DNA of 64,000 nt from Auriscalpium vulgare (lineage: Eukaryota; Basidiomycota; Agaricomycetes; Russulales; Auriscalpiaceae): contig JAHBBC010000032.1 in the NCBI GenBank assembly GCA_019915015.1, forward strand, positions 346,388-410,387. The letters are read 5' to 3'. Each line of letters starts with the position of its first letter. Within the stretch, counting starts at the first letter, position 1. Below the pieces are notes generated by a model, which was not told where the DNA came from, made no database searches, and saw nothing but the letters and a program-made list of their open reading frames with translations. Both the position numbers and the translations under genes were made by a program. Shown in pieces: positions 33,759 to 47,000 of this stretch.

Positions 33759-35163
33759 ATCTGCGCAAGCTGTTAATCCAGTGGTCCAGCCCATGGTCGC
33801 AGTTCCTCGCGTTTCCTGTCTGCTGTCATCATGGGCTGTGCGCCTTCGTGGGGTCTTCGTCGGCGGCCGGCGTCTGAGATCAAAGGAGCTCTTAGGAGCT
33901 CCCCGGGCAAATCGTCCTTCTTCGCATGCTCAAGTACTTCACCTGATTTAACTCTCTGATAGATGTGATGGAGTTTGGCTGACGGTCTATGCCAAGTCGG
34001 AAAACTGAGCCTTCGTTGACTCGTCATTGTATTCACTTACACTAACCTCACATACTACTGTGTGCTCGAATATATACCTCGTACCTGCTGGACACATAGC
34101 GAGCGCAACATGAGTCGGGCAAGCGCGGAAGCCAGTGAGGATACTTGACATCGGGCGTGGGCAAGGGTGAGCGTGGCGTTCTATCGCACAACAAGATATG
34201 ACGGCGCCGCGAGCGTGACGAGCTGGGAAGTGAGGCCAATGAGGCAGCTATTGCGGTGTTAGAGATATGGTCAACAGGACCAGCGAAGGACGAAGCATTT
34301 GAAGAGGACATGGTCGCACGAAGCAGGGCAGAACGTTCGTTTGTGGGAGCTCGAGACGCAGATGGACTGTGGCAGAGAAGACGAGGAAAGCGGACGAGTC
34401 GCAGCCAGGGCATGCAAAGGAGTCAGAGCTCACAGAGAAAGGCCATGACCGTAGCACGGGTGGGGCACGGGTGCATCGTGGCCAAGCCTGATGTACGCAG
34501 GATTCAATGTTGAAAGTTGATCATGAAGGCGAGCCGAAAGAGCACACAAAGACGCAAGCAGCAGAGGTGGGAGATAGCTAGTAAGGCCCTATAGCTGATG
34601 AGGGCGTAACTACTTACCTGAAGACCGTCGTGCATGTTCGGTCGACGAAGATGCACATGATGGCGCCGAGCGGTGGTACGAGGAGCCCTAAGACGCATGT
34701 ATGTGGAATGTGACAGTGGAAGGCTCGGAGCAGCCGACAGAAGACAATCACATAGGTCACGCAATGTGACATTTCGGCCTCAACGTCGACTGTGCCTCCG
34801 TCCATAGCCTCCCTGGGCCTCAGTGTATGCCACATGTCTCCGCCTCTGAAGACTGACGGATGTCGATGAATAGGCAAGCAGTTTCAGTACTGCATCATTC
34901 TGCACCGACTCCGCGAATGTGGCAGCCCCCACTACGGTCCCAGCGTACAAAACAGCACAGCCGCAAGACAAGCTCAAAGTCAAGCGAGTGCACGTTTCGT
35001 GGTGAGTGGCTTCAGACGATTGTCTCACAAGCGCTTCGCGAACAAACGCTGTGGCCCGTCGCACGTCGCCATGCGGCATGCGCTGAGGCCAACAAGCTTT
35101 GTATTTATAGCTTAACCGTCTACCTCCCTCCTTCCTCTCTCTACGCCCATCATCCTCGACACC
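33759..35163. other. Gap between A7 and A8
   Basis: A minus-strand frame at 34048-34311 (start MSSSNASSFAG, Ser- and Arg-rich) and another at 34614-34877 ending at a good GTAAGT donor could be exons of a small gene with a hydrophobic segment. I recognise no domain and give no gene call. The A8 end carries a TATTTATAG-like stretch near 35103 and a long pyrimidine tract before its ATG. Confidence 0.35.
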
Positions 35164-36539
35164 ATGCCTCCTGAAGCCATTCCTCTCGAACGCGATCCCC
35201 ATAGAAAATATATGCCCCCGTTCGGTGCATACTTGGTCTTGACTCTCGATGCTGTCGCCACGGTAGCGAGTTACGACGATCCCATTGCGACAGCAGCGGC
35301 CCAAGCTATCCCTCAGCGAACATATGTTGGATATGTTGAAAGCGTGGGGCCATCCTTACCCATCTGAAGGCTTTTCCTCATCGCTCACATTCCATCCCAG
35401 GTGGTTGGGATTCCATCGCGTCTTCGCAAATATCATGAGTTGTCCTGCGTCCTCCTCTGCAAAGGTCGCCCTCAGCCGGATCCTGCGCGGGGTATCAATG
35501 AGAAGTTTTGCGTTCCGATAGGATCTGCAACCCATCCCAAAGGCCGCCCGAGCCTCCATCTTTGCCGCCGCATTGGAAAGACCTTTACCAGCACACGGTG
35601 TCTTTTGAAGCCTTCCGCTTTGCTACTAGACTCGTGGATTATTGGGCGTGCTCGTACCTCACCAGTCAAGACATGCAAGACTTCGATGACGCGTATAACA
35701 CCGACAAGGCATGCGCATACGAGAGGCAGGAGAAATACAACAAGGCGTCGAAATGTGAGTCACCGGCGTCCGCGCTCTTTGTTTCACAGTACTAAGACTT
35801 TGAGATGTGGATTCAATACTTAGCGCGAGCCAAATTCGCTCGATCACCACTTCACCGCATTCCTCGATTGCGCGGGCAGCTTCAACGCTACGGAGGATCA
35901 GGAAGATCTCCTTACTTCGCTCGTGCGTGCCATTAACAACACGCAGAATGCAACGGAAGATGCCGCCTCCGCCCATATCGAATCTGCGACCACATCCCAG
36001 CAGGTCATTGATCCTTTGGATGAACTTGCTGCGCGTGTTGCAGGTGAACTCATTGGAAACGAAGACCCGTTTGACTGCATCATTCCCATTGTAGATTATG
36101 GTACCGATCTCTCGACCGTCACAGAGCTTGCTGATGGTCGTTCGCTGAAAGCTGACCTCGACATCCTTCGACGGTGAGCCCTCCCCTTGTTAAAGAAAAT
36201 CTTTCCTGATTTATCTGTTGTCTTAGAATTTAGATCGCCGCTGAACAGCGCAAGCTCGAATCACGCAAAGCCGTCGGATCTTCTCCACTGCCGACAGTCC
36301 AGGGTGCATATGAGACCCGCACAATACATCCAGTGGACAACAATGCCGGCTTGTGACTGGTACCGACAATCCAGGCGTCCGACTGACCGGATGCTCAGCT
36401 GTGTGAGTGATCATTGTGAACGCGCGTGTCATTTCTGACTCTTTGTTTATCAGCAATCCCGCAAGCCTTTCGGTCCACCTCGCTACCCGATCCTCCCAGT
36501 TGCTCCACTCCCGCGGTCGACACTAGTAGCTGCCTGTAG
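35164..36539 (+). CDS. Family A copy A8 (second subfamily), frame-broken
   Basis: Exons are about 35164-35343, 35401-35754, 35805-36174, one near 36226-36415 and one near 36453-36539. It belongs with A9 and A10: FGAYLVLTLDAVATVASYDDPIATAAA, YVGYVES, LRKYHELSCVLLCKGRPQPDP, FCVPIGSATHPKGRP, HWKDLYQHTV, then EDPFDCIIPIVDYGTDLSTVTELADG. One base appears lost near 35557 between GRP and PPSLPPHW, another shift lies in exon 3, and a TAG interrupts the start of exon 4 near 36232. The last exon aligns with exon 5 of A9 (STSLPDPPS against STLLPDPAS). It is probably a decaying copy, although errors cannot be excluded. Confidence 0.7.
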
Positions 36540-36931
36540 CCGTCCTCGACCATCTAAGGCTCACGCTCTTTGAAAGTGCATATCGGCATTATGTGTTCGC
36601 CGCGCGAGGATCAGACCCTCAGGTGCTCGACACCGACTTCATCGGACTAGGGAAGCAACGACTGTGCCGGTGGCCGGTGACCGGCACGTCTCCTGTGTAC
36701 CCGCGTATGTCAGATGTCATATGATAGCGCGCGCCAGACCCGTTCGATAATTTAGATGTGTAAGAAACGTGGTATATAGTATGCACAAATGTTCAAGGTG
36801 AAATGGATGCTGGAAAACCTATGCGGAGCTACTAGTTTCGTCGTCCGATCGGAGACAAGCCCATCATCACAGTCTTTATGCCTTTTTTCCCTCTCTGACA
36901 TGGGCGTATCAGCACAAGTACAGAGATCATG
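36540..36931. other. Gap between A8 and B3 (converging 3' ends)
   Basis: About 390 bp between two 3' ends. Nothing recognised. Confidence 0.45.
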
Positions 36932-37681
36932 TTATGAAGGAATGATTACCCTTTGAGAGAACGAGGAAGGCGGGATATCATCGACGACGATGCCTGCATC
37001 GTGTTGGACTTGTCCCGAGCCACCTATCTGAATGGCATACCCGTCAGGCCGACTTACCAAAGACGGGCAAATGAATGTATACCTTTTGTTCCTCTTTATA
37101 TTGCTTCACCCAGCGCTGGAAGGTAATGAGAAGTCGTCGAATGATATGGAGAATGATATGTCACGTACACCATATTCGGCATTCGCCTCCTGCAAACGTT
37201 CATCCGACAGCTCTTTCCAGGTTGACCACTTGTGTCGAGCGACCTTTTTGAATGCCGCGAAAGATCGCTCCTCCGCCTGGACAGGTTTCCTCGATGCCCA
37301 TTTTGTAGCCCCTCGAAGAAGTCGGAGTCGTTGCTCTCGTAGCTGATGAAGTGGCCTGAATGAGAGAGCAATGATAAGCCCGTCGTCCTCCCAGTCTGCA
37401 TTTGCTTTGAGGTAAAAGGTCTCCTGTCCGGCTGTGCGTCGAGGATAGAGCGGCACAACGAAATGACGCAGGACCGCGGGAAGCTTCTCCACTTGGTTAG
37501 CCTTGCCGCCAATCGTGCCTCCACAGCAAACTAGTACGTTGAGGCCTTCCGCATACGTGATCAGGACAGGTCGTGTCTTGGTCGGAGGATCTCGATCCTT
37601 TGTTTGGGAGGTCGACCAAGCGCCATGTTCATGGGTGTGTGTATGGATTCGTTTGATGAATGAAAGTCGCGAATGGCGCAT
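36932..37681 (-). CDS. Family B copy B3
   Basis: Three exons joined in phase 0 on the minus strand: 37681-37169, 37115-37083 and 37027-36932, about 213 residues. Exon 1 includes TKTRPVLITYAEGLNVLVCCG, which lines up with LRPCLIL of B2 and PRPCLVM of B5. It continues with LPAVLRHFVVPLYP, GQETFYLKANADWEDDGLIIALSF and FKKVARHKWSTWKEL. Exon 2 is a 33-nt mini-exon (RWVKQYKEEQK). Exon 3 ends SQRVIIPS. The first exon is shorter than in B2, and the YAGHE-like N-terminal motif is weak or absent. The start faces A9 across 564 bp. No known domain recognised. Confidence 0.75.
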
Positions 37682-38245
37682 TGCTGCAGCTGCATTGGAC
37701 CGATAGACGACGTATGGAGGATTGATGTGTTTTAGAAGATGAGTTGGAGCGCTACAAACAGGTGGGAGATGAGATGCGTTGTATGGTGCGGGGACATTGC
37801 CTGCTCTTATACGTAGAGTTGGACGCGTACATCCTGAGGCCTGAGATAGCGCGAGTGATCATCCAGACAATAGACACATTGATCCTAAACGGTGGGGGCT
37901 CGTCGTATAGCAACCTAGCTTGTTGGTTGAAGAGAACAAGACTATTCAAGCAGTTCCGGCGTCGCGTGCGGCAGGCCCGAGGTGAAGCGAGAAACAAGAA
38001 TGCAGGAACAACAGATTCATTCAAACACGCCGGTCGTCAAGTTGAAGTAGGCGCATGTTTCTCTTCCGGAGAGATGGTGGCATGGGAAGATGCGCCGTGC
38101 CGCCGTAATGACCCGAGGTTTTGGTGCGCTCCGGCCACGTGTTGACCGCGTGGGTCAACTCTGAGGCCGCCTTTGTACTTAAGCTTGAACCGGTCAGATA
38201 CGTCGTCACCTTGCCCTCTTCACCCGCCACATTTGTCTCAAGAGG
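37682..38245. promoter_or_regulatory. Divergent intergenic region B3/A9
   Basis: 564 bp between the two ATGs. A CACGTG E-box is present at 38136-38141, about 105 bp before the A9 start. Confidence 0.55.
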
Positions 38246-40382
38246 ATGTCCCCCGTCCCTCTGGTTGACTACGACCCTGATCAGGACTATACGCCACCTT
38301 GGGGTGCTTACATTGTCATTACTCTCGACGCTGTCAAGACGGTCGAAGTATACAAAGATTCCATTGCAACAGCAGCGGCCGAAAATATCCCTAAAAGAAC
38401 GTTTGTTGGATACGCCAACAGTGTGAGCTCATTATTACTACTGTTTTCTTTTTCTTTTTCTCACATTCTCTCCTAGGGTGTGGGCGTTCCATCGCCATAC
38501 CGCAGATATCACGAGTTGGGCTGCGTCCTTCTTTGCAAGAGTCGTCCTGAGCCGGATCCAGCGCATGGAATAGAGGAGACTTTCTATGTGCCTGTTGGAT
38601 CGTCCATCCATCCTAACGGCCGCCAGAGCGTCAACCCGTCGCCACCTCTGCCATGGCAAGACCTGTACCATCACACGGTACCCAACACGAATTTCCGCTT
38701 TGCCACCAGACTCGAGGACTACAGGGAATGCTCTGTGATCAGCGGTGATGAAATGGAAGAATTCGACTTCTTCGCCTGCTCTGACAAGGTCCGCGCACCA
38801 AAGAGCCAGCGGAAGTACGAGAAGGCGTTGCAATCAAGTGAGTTGTTGTGTTGTCCTGCTTGCTCATTTGTCTCGCACTGACGTACCACGCCTCAATCGA
38901 CAGCATGGCGCCGATTAGCATCCGCGCTTGGTCTTTGCAAATTAGAGGGTATCCCGCGATTGAATTCTTCGCACGCAGTGAACAAATCTGAGGACGACTG
39001 TGATCTTTCCACTTTGTTCAGGTATGCGCTGGAGAAGATGGAGATCGACGCTAAAGACACGGCTGCCGATCGTGAGACGCAGGAGGGCATCCTTGGGGAG
39101 GCCGGCGAGGCCGCAGTGTATGACCTGTACGGTTACGAGGACCCTCGGGAGCGGTATATCCCCATTGTCAACTATAGCTCCGACCTGTCGACCGTTACTG
39201 AACTTGCTGACGGTCGCTTACTGGATGCAGATCTCGCGGCTCTTCGAAGGTGAGTCAGTGCAATCCTTTGCTTGTCCTCAATTCGACCGCGGTCATAGGG
39301 TTATGAGGGATGCCGAGGAGCGCGCCCGGTCCGCTCCAATGATGCCAGTTGACACTTCGTCGCCGCCAACCGGCCCAACCACTCCCGCGGATGACAGCAC
39401 CTACTTGTCTCCGCTGTCGAACATCCTGGCGCCTGGCCAAGCGGATCCTCGGCTGTGTAGGTACTCCTTCTGAGCGCGTGGGACATATCTGACTCCTTGA
39501 ATTAGCGACACCGCAGACCTACCAGTCCACATTGCTACCCGATCCTGCCAGTCGCGACGCTTCAATCCGAGTGATCAAGAGCGGCGTACCGTCTGATTCG
39601 GGGGAGGACACATTATCACCCCGGAAGAAATGTGAGCTGTCGCTTCTTTCCGTTTCGATGCATCTGATCTGATGCCCGTATGCGCAGCGTTCTTCTCTCG
39701 GATGCTGTCCGTCGCGACGTTGGGATGCATTTCATCACAGCACGCTGAGCCTTCGGAGCGCGATTCAAGGGCAAAACTTGTGGCCGAGGAGGAGACACAG
39801 CCGACCGACGTCGAGGCGAAGCTCTTGTCCAACCTGTGCCTTGGGCGTGTCCCATCACTTTCACCGCCATCGGAACTGACATCGTATTCGCAAGCCCCTC
39901 CGCCTCAGCCCGACATCCCGACACTATCTCCACATGCCGCATCCAACCCTGACAAGGAGATGGCTTTCTATGCGCGTAAAGTGCCATACATGGTCATGTC
40001 TGCCCCGCCAACGATACAGTTATACGACGCGGACGCACTCATGGGGTGGTCTGCTGCTGAGCCGACCGAGACACACGCGGACGCACTCATGGAGGCGTCT
40101 GCTCCTGAACCAACCGAGACACACGCGGTCGCCGACACATTGCCGAAGACGCTTCCCGTTCCATCAGATTCGCCACAAGTCTCTCAGTTGGTGATAGCAG
40201 CCGCACATGACGAGTCAGTCATGGTCAGGTCTGCCCCGCCAACGATGCAGTCATACGACGCGGACGCACTCAGGAATCCTGAGCCAACAGAGGCACACGC
40301 GGCCGTCGACACGCAATTGCGGAAGCGGAAGACGTCTTTCCCTCAATTTTTTATCGGTTTGCACCGCGTGGTCAGGGTGTAA
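38246..40382 (+). CDS. Family A copy A9, intact reference copy
   Basis: Six exons keep one frame with no break: 38246-38422, 38477-38837, 38904-39249, 39299-39456, 39506-39631 and 39688-40382, about 620 residues. Domain order: WGAYIVITLDAVKTVEVYKD near residue 19 and RTFVGYANS near 51; RRYHELGCVLLCKSRPEPDP; ETFYVPVGSSIHPNGR; PSPPLPWQDLYHHTV; FRFATRLEDYRECS; then a linker and EDPRERYIPIVNYSSDLSTV and TELADG near 270-290. The last exon is a family-unusual 230-residue tail with degenerate repeats (SAPPT-Q-YDADAL, EPTE-HA) and a basic end (LRKRKTSFPQ). No signal peptide or membrane segment is seen. Intron phases are 0, 1, 2, 1, 1. Head-to-head with B3. Function unknown to me. Confidence 0.85.
39990..40330 (+). 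repeat. Degenerate in-frame repeats in the A9 tail
   Basis: Units of SAPPTIQLYDADAL or SAPPTMQSYDADAL and EPTETHA (twice) or EPTEAHA recur in the last exon. DNA copies such as TCTGCCCCGCCAACGAT repeat near 40000 and 40231. Confidence 0.8.
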
Positions 40383-42188
40383 CTTGACAGAGTCGACTCG
40401 TCGCCTTGTAAGTTTTAAATTTCCGCATCGGTAGTCGCCATCGCGGGCTATTTGTTTACCTCTATCTCGTTTCCCTCTCGTCCTCACTATATCTCGTTTC
40501 CCTCTTGTCCTCACTACATTACGAACATTAACGCTTTTGCTCAGTCGTCATCTATCTGTCTTGTATTGTTCCTTGGCGCTATGTACCCAAGTTCTTGTTT
40601 ACAACAATTTTAACTATTTATCCGTGATTGTTGAGGAAAATGCGGAACTACTTCATAAGAGTAATGTCAAATGAGGGTGTATTTCCGCCCGGTCATTCAT
40701 GTGGACACATACCGGAGAAAGGGAGTCGGCATTTGCACGGCGACACTGACAGCTGCGTCCTAGAGGAAGTGTACACGCGGAAAAATCGGAGCTTGCACAT
40801 AGGGTCGGGAGCGTCCTAGGAACGGAGGCGTCAGCGTCAGATTTCAGGACATCATCGATTGTCCTCGCCTTCCTGAATTACAAGAGTACAAGGGAATTCT
40901 ACGCCTTGAGGAGTAACGGGTTGACATCGTGCCGGGCTTGTGCGCGACCAGACGCGGCTTTGTCTTGTACCGGCCTCGTGTTCCAAGCCTGCCGAAGCAG
41001 CTATCGTGATGGGTGGCGTACAGGTACTGGAAACGCGAAATGGATGCGCACAAGCGGGGACCTCATGGCGGGTCACGTCGGAAGCTTTTTGGTTACCAGA
41101 GCGTCGGGCAAGCGAGGCGTTGTATCACTGCCCCGGATGGATATTGCTGTGAAAAGCTGTGTGACTCAGAACGGGAGGCAGGCGTACACGGCTCGAGAAG
41201 ATCAGGCAAGCAAGCCATATGAAGCGACGGGGAATTACACGGCGGCGCCCAGCGAGACACAATAACATGCAGTTTGAGCACAAGAACCAGGTTCAATATG
41301 CCGTGTCTGACGCTAGAGTAGCGAGATGTTCCTGCGCCATCGATCGATGGCGCTATTGTCTCCTGCACCTTGTTCTCGGCTGGCAGATTCGCGCCCGCGT
41401 CGCGGTAGTTGTATGAGAAGGTATTGAAGGGACGCCGGCACGAGTCATGCACGTCCCTGTCAACCAGACAGCTTCGAGAAGCGATGCGGCGATGCGGCTG
41501 CGACTGGAAGATGTGGGAGGCGACCGCAGAACCGCGTGTGATGGGCGCAGACTGGACCAGGAAGACATTCCCGAGCGAAGCAAGTATCGGAGAAATCACA
41601 AAAGGAGAGAAGTTGCGTTCTAGCCTAGCCGCTGCCTAGGGCGTGGTGGGACAGTGACTGAGTAGCGTCCAGCTGTCAACCGAACGCCATGATGAGCACG
41701 CACCTGCTTGTGTCACCCGGCCTCTTCGCAAGAACATCCACCGCCTGCCTGTGCGTATTCGATTTCTAGAGCTTGTGAGGCAAGAGATTGCGCACTGGCC
41801 GCAACTGTTGAAGGATTCAGAACAAGCTTCAGCTGGCAACTCCGAGTCGTCCGAATTGAACTTGAAGGACTTCGGGCCCTTTCGGGCCTGCGGGCCACGC
41901 GGGCCGGGCATGCCATCGGCCGCGTTGACTCTCTAGGTTGATCTGCGCACACCATCATCACCGCCTGCAGTCCTCTGTACTCCAAAGATCTACGACATCG
42001 ACGATACTCTAAGGCCTAAAGGAATCTATTAATGCTGTCTATACGCGAGCTGCTGCGCACCACCCCGTGCAAGGTATGGGCACGAATTTGGGCGCCCGCT
42101 CGACCGGACTCCGACTGAACAACGGACATCCTGAATTCAATCTTCGAACACGCGCTGTCGTCCATCCAGATCATGCATGAAGGCTCTC
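40383..42188. other. Gap between A9 and the F-box gene
   Basis: A 168-codon minus-strand frame (41093-41599) and several overlapping plus-strand frames exist, without any recognisable domain. CTCGTTTCCCTC-type pyrimidine repeats occur near 40466-40510. No gene is called. Confidence 0.4.
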
Positions 42189-44073
42189 TTATTTCCCGCC
42201 AATCTCTGGCTCAATCCTCCATAACACCTTCGTTTCCGGCGACGCCTTGCGCACCAATTTCACCCATTCCTCATCCACGTCGCACTGTACCACGTCCAGC
42301 TCGTCTAGCCGATACCCCGCCTCCGCGCGAGCAGCCAGACACCCCACCAGTGCGTCGGCCAGTCTTCGTGCCGGACTCTCTTCCATGCTCGTTTCTTCGT
42401 TGCAATCGAGGCGCACGCCGACAAGAACGAGGGTCGTGAGCGCCGGGAGGACACAATGCGCAGCGTCGCTGGGGTCGAAATCCGCGCGTCCCCAGGGAGT
42501 CAGAACGACGCACAAGGAGAGCGCCACGTTGCTGTCGACCGCGAGGCGTCGCACGGCAGGCGCATGTCTATTCCAGTCGAGCGATAGCATGCTATCAGCA
42601 CGAAAACTGCCCAGCACAAGGGATAGCTCCTTGAGAGACTCTGAAGAGAACGCGTCCAATGCTTTTTGAATAATAAAGATCGGATCCCACTCTGTTTCCA
42701 TGTCAGCCTCGACAGAGAGGGCTGGCGAACCATCGTGTCGCCAGGTGTTGGTCTTGAAAGAAGTGGCTGTGAATATGACCTCCAACCGCGCTATTCGCCT
42801 GCGGTACTTGGACGTATGCTCGCCCGCGCTCATGGATTCGAGTCCGTTGTCATAAACCTCCGCAAGTTCGACGTCCAATGGCTCCGTTACGTCGAGATGC
42901 AATTGGCAGGCCACATTGGCCGCGGAGGGGAGGGAGAGGTGCGCGAGAAAGATTTGGGCGTCCTGGAAGGAAGAAACAACGTCCAAACAATCCATCCGGG
43001 GGACTGAAACAACGCGAAGTGGTCCAGCGTCCAGGAACTGAATTACGTCTGCTGTCAAAAGTGAAAGGTTGATCTTGAGATCCTCGAGCGCGTGCATGCG
43101 TTCCATCGCGTCCAAAATGTCGCGAAGTGGTGGAGGGGGGTTCCAGTCGCTAACATCCCGCAGGTCCAATGTGACGAGATGTATGAAGAGTGGCGATGTC
43201 CATGGTATGTCGCAGAAGCCGTCCGCGAAAACACGAAGGTGTCGTAGCGAGCATCCCCCCATACAGCTGTCCGGAATATTTGACGAAGACCAAAAAGACA
43301 GGAAGATTTCGTTGAGAAGCGTGATGGGTGCATGGAGAGCAGCGAGTGTGTTCCTGTGGATGCCAATGCACAGGCTTTGTGTGCGCCATATGTTCTCATT
43401 CACGAGAGCGGTCTGCCAAAACGGCTCGGGCCTGGCGTCGAACTCGAAGGATAGGATTGAGTTCCGCGCTCGCTTGACGAATGTGGCTGCCCAATCCTGT
43501 CCGAATGGCAAGGATATATTGACCCAGAGGCTTTGATGTTCCAAGGCAACCTGCCGCCACCGCCGACATGTGTACGTCGCCGCGAGCCATCCAAAGGAGG
43601 AGCATGACTCGTAGGACTCCGTACGGAGCCGCTGGGGAGCGTCGACTTCGGCGAGGAAGAGGAAGATGGACGCGAGGAGCTCAGGAGGGATGCGGGCGGC
43701 GGGAACGCGGGAGTTGTGCTGCTGACGGAGCACGAGTAAGGCCGCGTCGATGGATTGTCTACGCGCCTCATAGACTTCATAGAGCTCCTGCTCTGCACGG
43801 GCGATGGCAGCCTTCTCGTGTTCGAACTGGAGGAGCAGTTCGCGCTTCGCATCGCGAAGGGCGGTGTCCGCGTCGTCAATGATGTGGGAGGGAACCGGTC
43901 GCAGGACGGCGTCCTCAAGCTGCGATATCCTGGAGCGCACGGTGTTGGACCAAAAGTTGCTGCAGTCTTCGGCATGCGAGCTGTGCTGGCAGTTAGCAAA
44001 TTCAAGCACGCGACAGGTGCTACGCCAACCCTGCTGACCTTGCACCAGTCTGGTCCTGGCGGTCCCGGTTCAT
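42189..44073 (-). CDS. F-box domain protein
   Basis: Two exons: 44073-44039 and 43980-42189, about 608 residues, with a 58-nt intron (GTCAGC...CACAG). The start at 44073 (MNRDRQDQTGA) is chosen because it splices in frame into SSHAEDCSNFWSN; reading through the intron from 44045 is the alternative. Residues about 25-105 form a coiled coil (LQFEHEKAAIARAEQEL). The F-box follows near 110-165: RIPPELLASIFLFLAEVD, then TYTCRRWRQVALEHQSLW. The rest is leucine-rich and repeat-like (LRHLRVFADG, LVTLDLRDVS, LEDLKINLS), as in the large agaricomycete F-box group. F-box proteins recruit substrates to SCF ubiquitin ligases through Skp1. The exon is uninterrupted, which shows that at least this part of the sequence is accurate. 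Confidence 0.88.
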
Positions 44074-45834
44074 CGCGGTCTTGAGTTCTTGAGGTCGTCA
44101 AATGTGAATTAGGACAAACGAAAGAAGTCGGAAGTAGAACGAGGACGCACATTCCGATTATGTCAGCAGTCCCGCCGCCGCTGAGGCTAGCGCAAGCTCG
44201 CATCAAGTTCGCATGCTCGGTGATTGAGCACAGGCCCAGGGTGGGCGGAAGTATACTCGCTCATGACGCGTAAACGAGGGGAAGCGGGAGCTGTGAAGAT
44301 TGCACGGGGCCCAATGACTCCGACTCCGTGTGGCGCACCGCGGCAGGACCTCGGGGAATCTCCACCGACTCTCGCCGCGCGTTCCGATCGCATCGCTGCC
44401 AAGCTTGCGTGTCTGAGTCAACACTCTGCGAGCAGCGGTCAGTTGCGCATAGTCCCCTTTCGCAGTTCGACTACTGACTCGTTAGCTGATGTACAGTCTC
44501 TACCACTCGCACGCGTGCTTGTACTTATGTAGCAGAGTATGTCGGCCAAAGCTTCGCGGTCCAGAAAGTCCCGTTGGCGCGGATGCATCTTTGGCCTTGC
44601 TTTGGCCTCACTTTGCGTCATCATCTGGCACCGAAAATTGCGGGCTCCGGTATACCAGTACTATCTGCGCATGATGTGGGTCGAGCGTGCGCTCAGACTT
44701 GCAACCACCGCGGGGAAGAGCGCTGCGAGCTTGAGCACCGGGAAAAAGCAATCGAGTGAAGATCAAAAGCGAATACTGACGTCCGCGGGGAGCGCGAGGG
44801 TGCATCGAGGATCTCATTTGTCTCTGCGCCCTCCAACCTGTGACCGGAAGACCAGACAAGGTGCGTGCCGCAGCAGCGACGTCCACGGCAGGATGACCTG
44901 AAATCACGCGGAGGTCGCGCAGCGCTGGCGCATCCGCGAGAGGCCATTCAAGAGGGCCGGTAGCAAGGAGACCTAGCGACCTTCGTGGATGATAGTCATG
45001 TCCAGAGTGCGGAAGAGCGGCGCGGAAATGGCGAGTGTTGGGATTGATTCTTCGGTGCCGCTGATGGCAGGACCGCGATAGGCTGTGCGATCGCAAGGAC
45101 TGATCGCAGGACGCACGCAGCGTACTGCCCGCTCGAGCATGCGCAGCGTGGCAGCACGGCAGAGTGTCTGCACGGGCGTACGCGCTGCGCGCTGGAGGCG
45201 CACGGCACTGCGGGCGGGGAAGTGGAGAACGGCGCGGCTCCGATGTTGCGGGCGCTGTGCATCCCGGGACAGGAGCGGGGTAAGAAGCCGCGGTGCGGTT
45301 CAGCTGGCGGATTAGCCCACGCATGGCAGTTCAGCGGGCTGTAGAGCGACAGAGTCAGAGAACTATTAGTGTAAGATCACGGATGCCTGGCGAGCGCAGG
45401 GAGCTGTCATCGTGAGGTGCCTGCTTTTCGCGAGAGAAGATGCTGCGTGCGACGGGCAGTCGGGCGTTATGCTGCACTGGTGGATGGAAGGCAGTGTCGG
45501 AAAGACATTCGGGGGAGCAAAATCTTAGCGTCAATGATGCATATGCTCTAGAGAACTGTTTACTCACAAGTCCCAAAGACCTGCTGCCCTGCCTTTCAGC
45601 AAACGAGACGCCTACTCGTGGCTTTGATTTAGATATCTTGGGGTTGATGGCATTCAAACGTTCACGAGAAAAGCAAGAGGCCGCAAAAAGATAGAATAAA
45701 CATGCCGAAGGACTCGGGGATGGCTTTCTCTCAGGAGGGATATGTATAGATACGATACAGAGACCAAGGAGATGAGTACAGTGGAATAGAGGAGAACAAA
45801 GTGCGCGTGCTGAGCCAAGCCGCCGAGCCACAGC
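44074..45834. other. Possible F-box/LRR relic and unassigned sequence
   Basis: On the minus strand between about 45200 and 44690, changing frames read ISAPLFRTLDMTIIHEGR, ADAPALRDLRVISGH and ETNEILDAPS. This resembles the repeat part of an agaricomycete F-box/LRR protein with frame breaks. The call is weak. A 158-codon minus-strand frame at 45355-45831 has no recognised domain. Confidence 0.35.
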
Positions 45835-47000
45835 TCTGACCTGCTCGCTGACAGATATGGGAGGCCACCCGTCTCATATCTCCCATCGTCCGACGACGCA
45901 GGCATGCGTCCGTGAGCCTCGCACTACGCATCTGCGGCTCGTCAACAAACTTGAGCCGTGCCCCAGTATCTGATGATCCCGAGTGAACTGCGCGGGCAAC
46001 GGAAACAACTGTCGACGGGCCCATACGCATACTGCGCTGCGTCTTTTTCTTCCGATGGCTGGCGTCGCCACCGCCCCTACCACTGGTCACCCAATCTTCT
46101 GTGCACAAGCACTTAAGCTGGCGTGCTGGAGAAACTGACCTGCCAGAAGTGCCATGCGTGCGGGCGTGCGGCGTCGTGCAGCCGTCTTCCTACGCTGCAT
46201 GACAACGAGTCAACGACCCGAGTCCGAACGCAAGGATGGGCGCAAAGTCCGTGATAGGCTTCTATTAAGGTTCTACTAGCTGATGAGCTGCTGCGGGACG
46301 GTGTTCTCGCTCATCGGTGCGTTCTCAGCCGCTTCCATCCTCAAATCTGAACTCATCTTGCGATAGACCACACTGTGTATGGACTGATGCATTGACCTGA
46401 TGAACATATGGTCGCAGCTATACTAGTCAATGTGGTGAGTATCAAAATGAATACGCCTGCTCTCCTCGTCATTTGAGCCTTCGCGAACGCGTCAGCGCGT
46501 CATCTCTTCGCTGGCTGTGGGTCCAGGGTGGTGGATTCACAAATGGTGTCGGGTCTGGCTGTGCTGCATGCTGTCCAGGACGCGCATATCGACGGGAGCG
46601 ACCCTCTGAGTAAAACCGTGCTCGCGGTAGCATCGAGAAAGACTGAATAGTGGGTATGTCACGCATTCAAATTCAGTTGGCTAAGTACGCATAGTGCTAA
46701 TTCTGCTCTCTTCGTTGTACTCGCTCGCCGTCAATTATTTGTGCCGAAGTTGTCGCTGACTGCCCTCAGCAAGCGCCGCCAGCCGAAGGCAACGTCGGAG
46801 AAGAGACGGCTGATTGCTGTGACCTACAGAGTACTCCTGCCCGAGCCGCACGCTCATCTTTGGCGAAACCCGTCGAGGACCTTCTGCTCCACCCGTGCGT
46901 GGTACCCTATCTCTTACGCTTCCTTCGGTGCTGAGAGGCGACACCAGCAAACTTGGCTTGTCCGACCAAATGCGCATTCAGCTGAAGCTAAACGTGAAGC

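Noticed and set aside
41093..41599. A 168-codon minus-strand frame
   Set aside because: No domain, no splice support and no similarity to other parts of the window.
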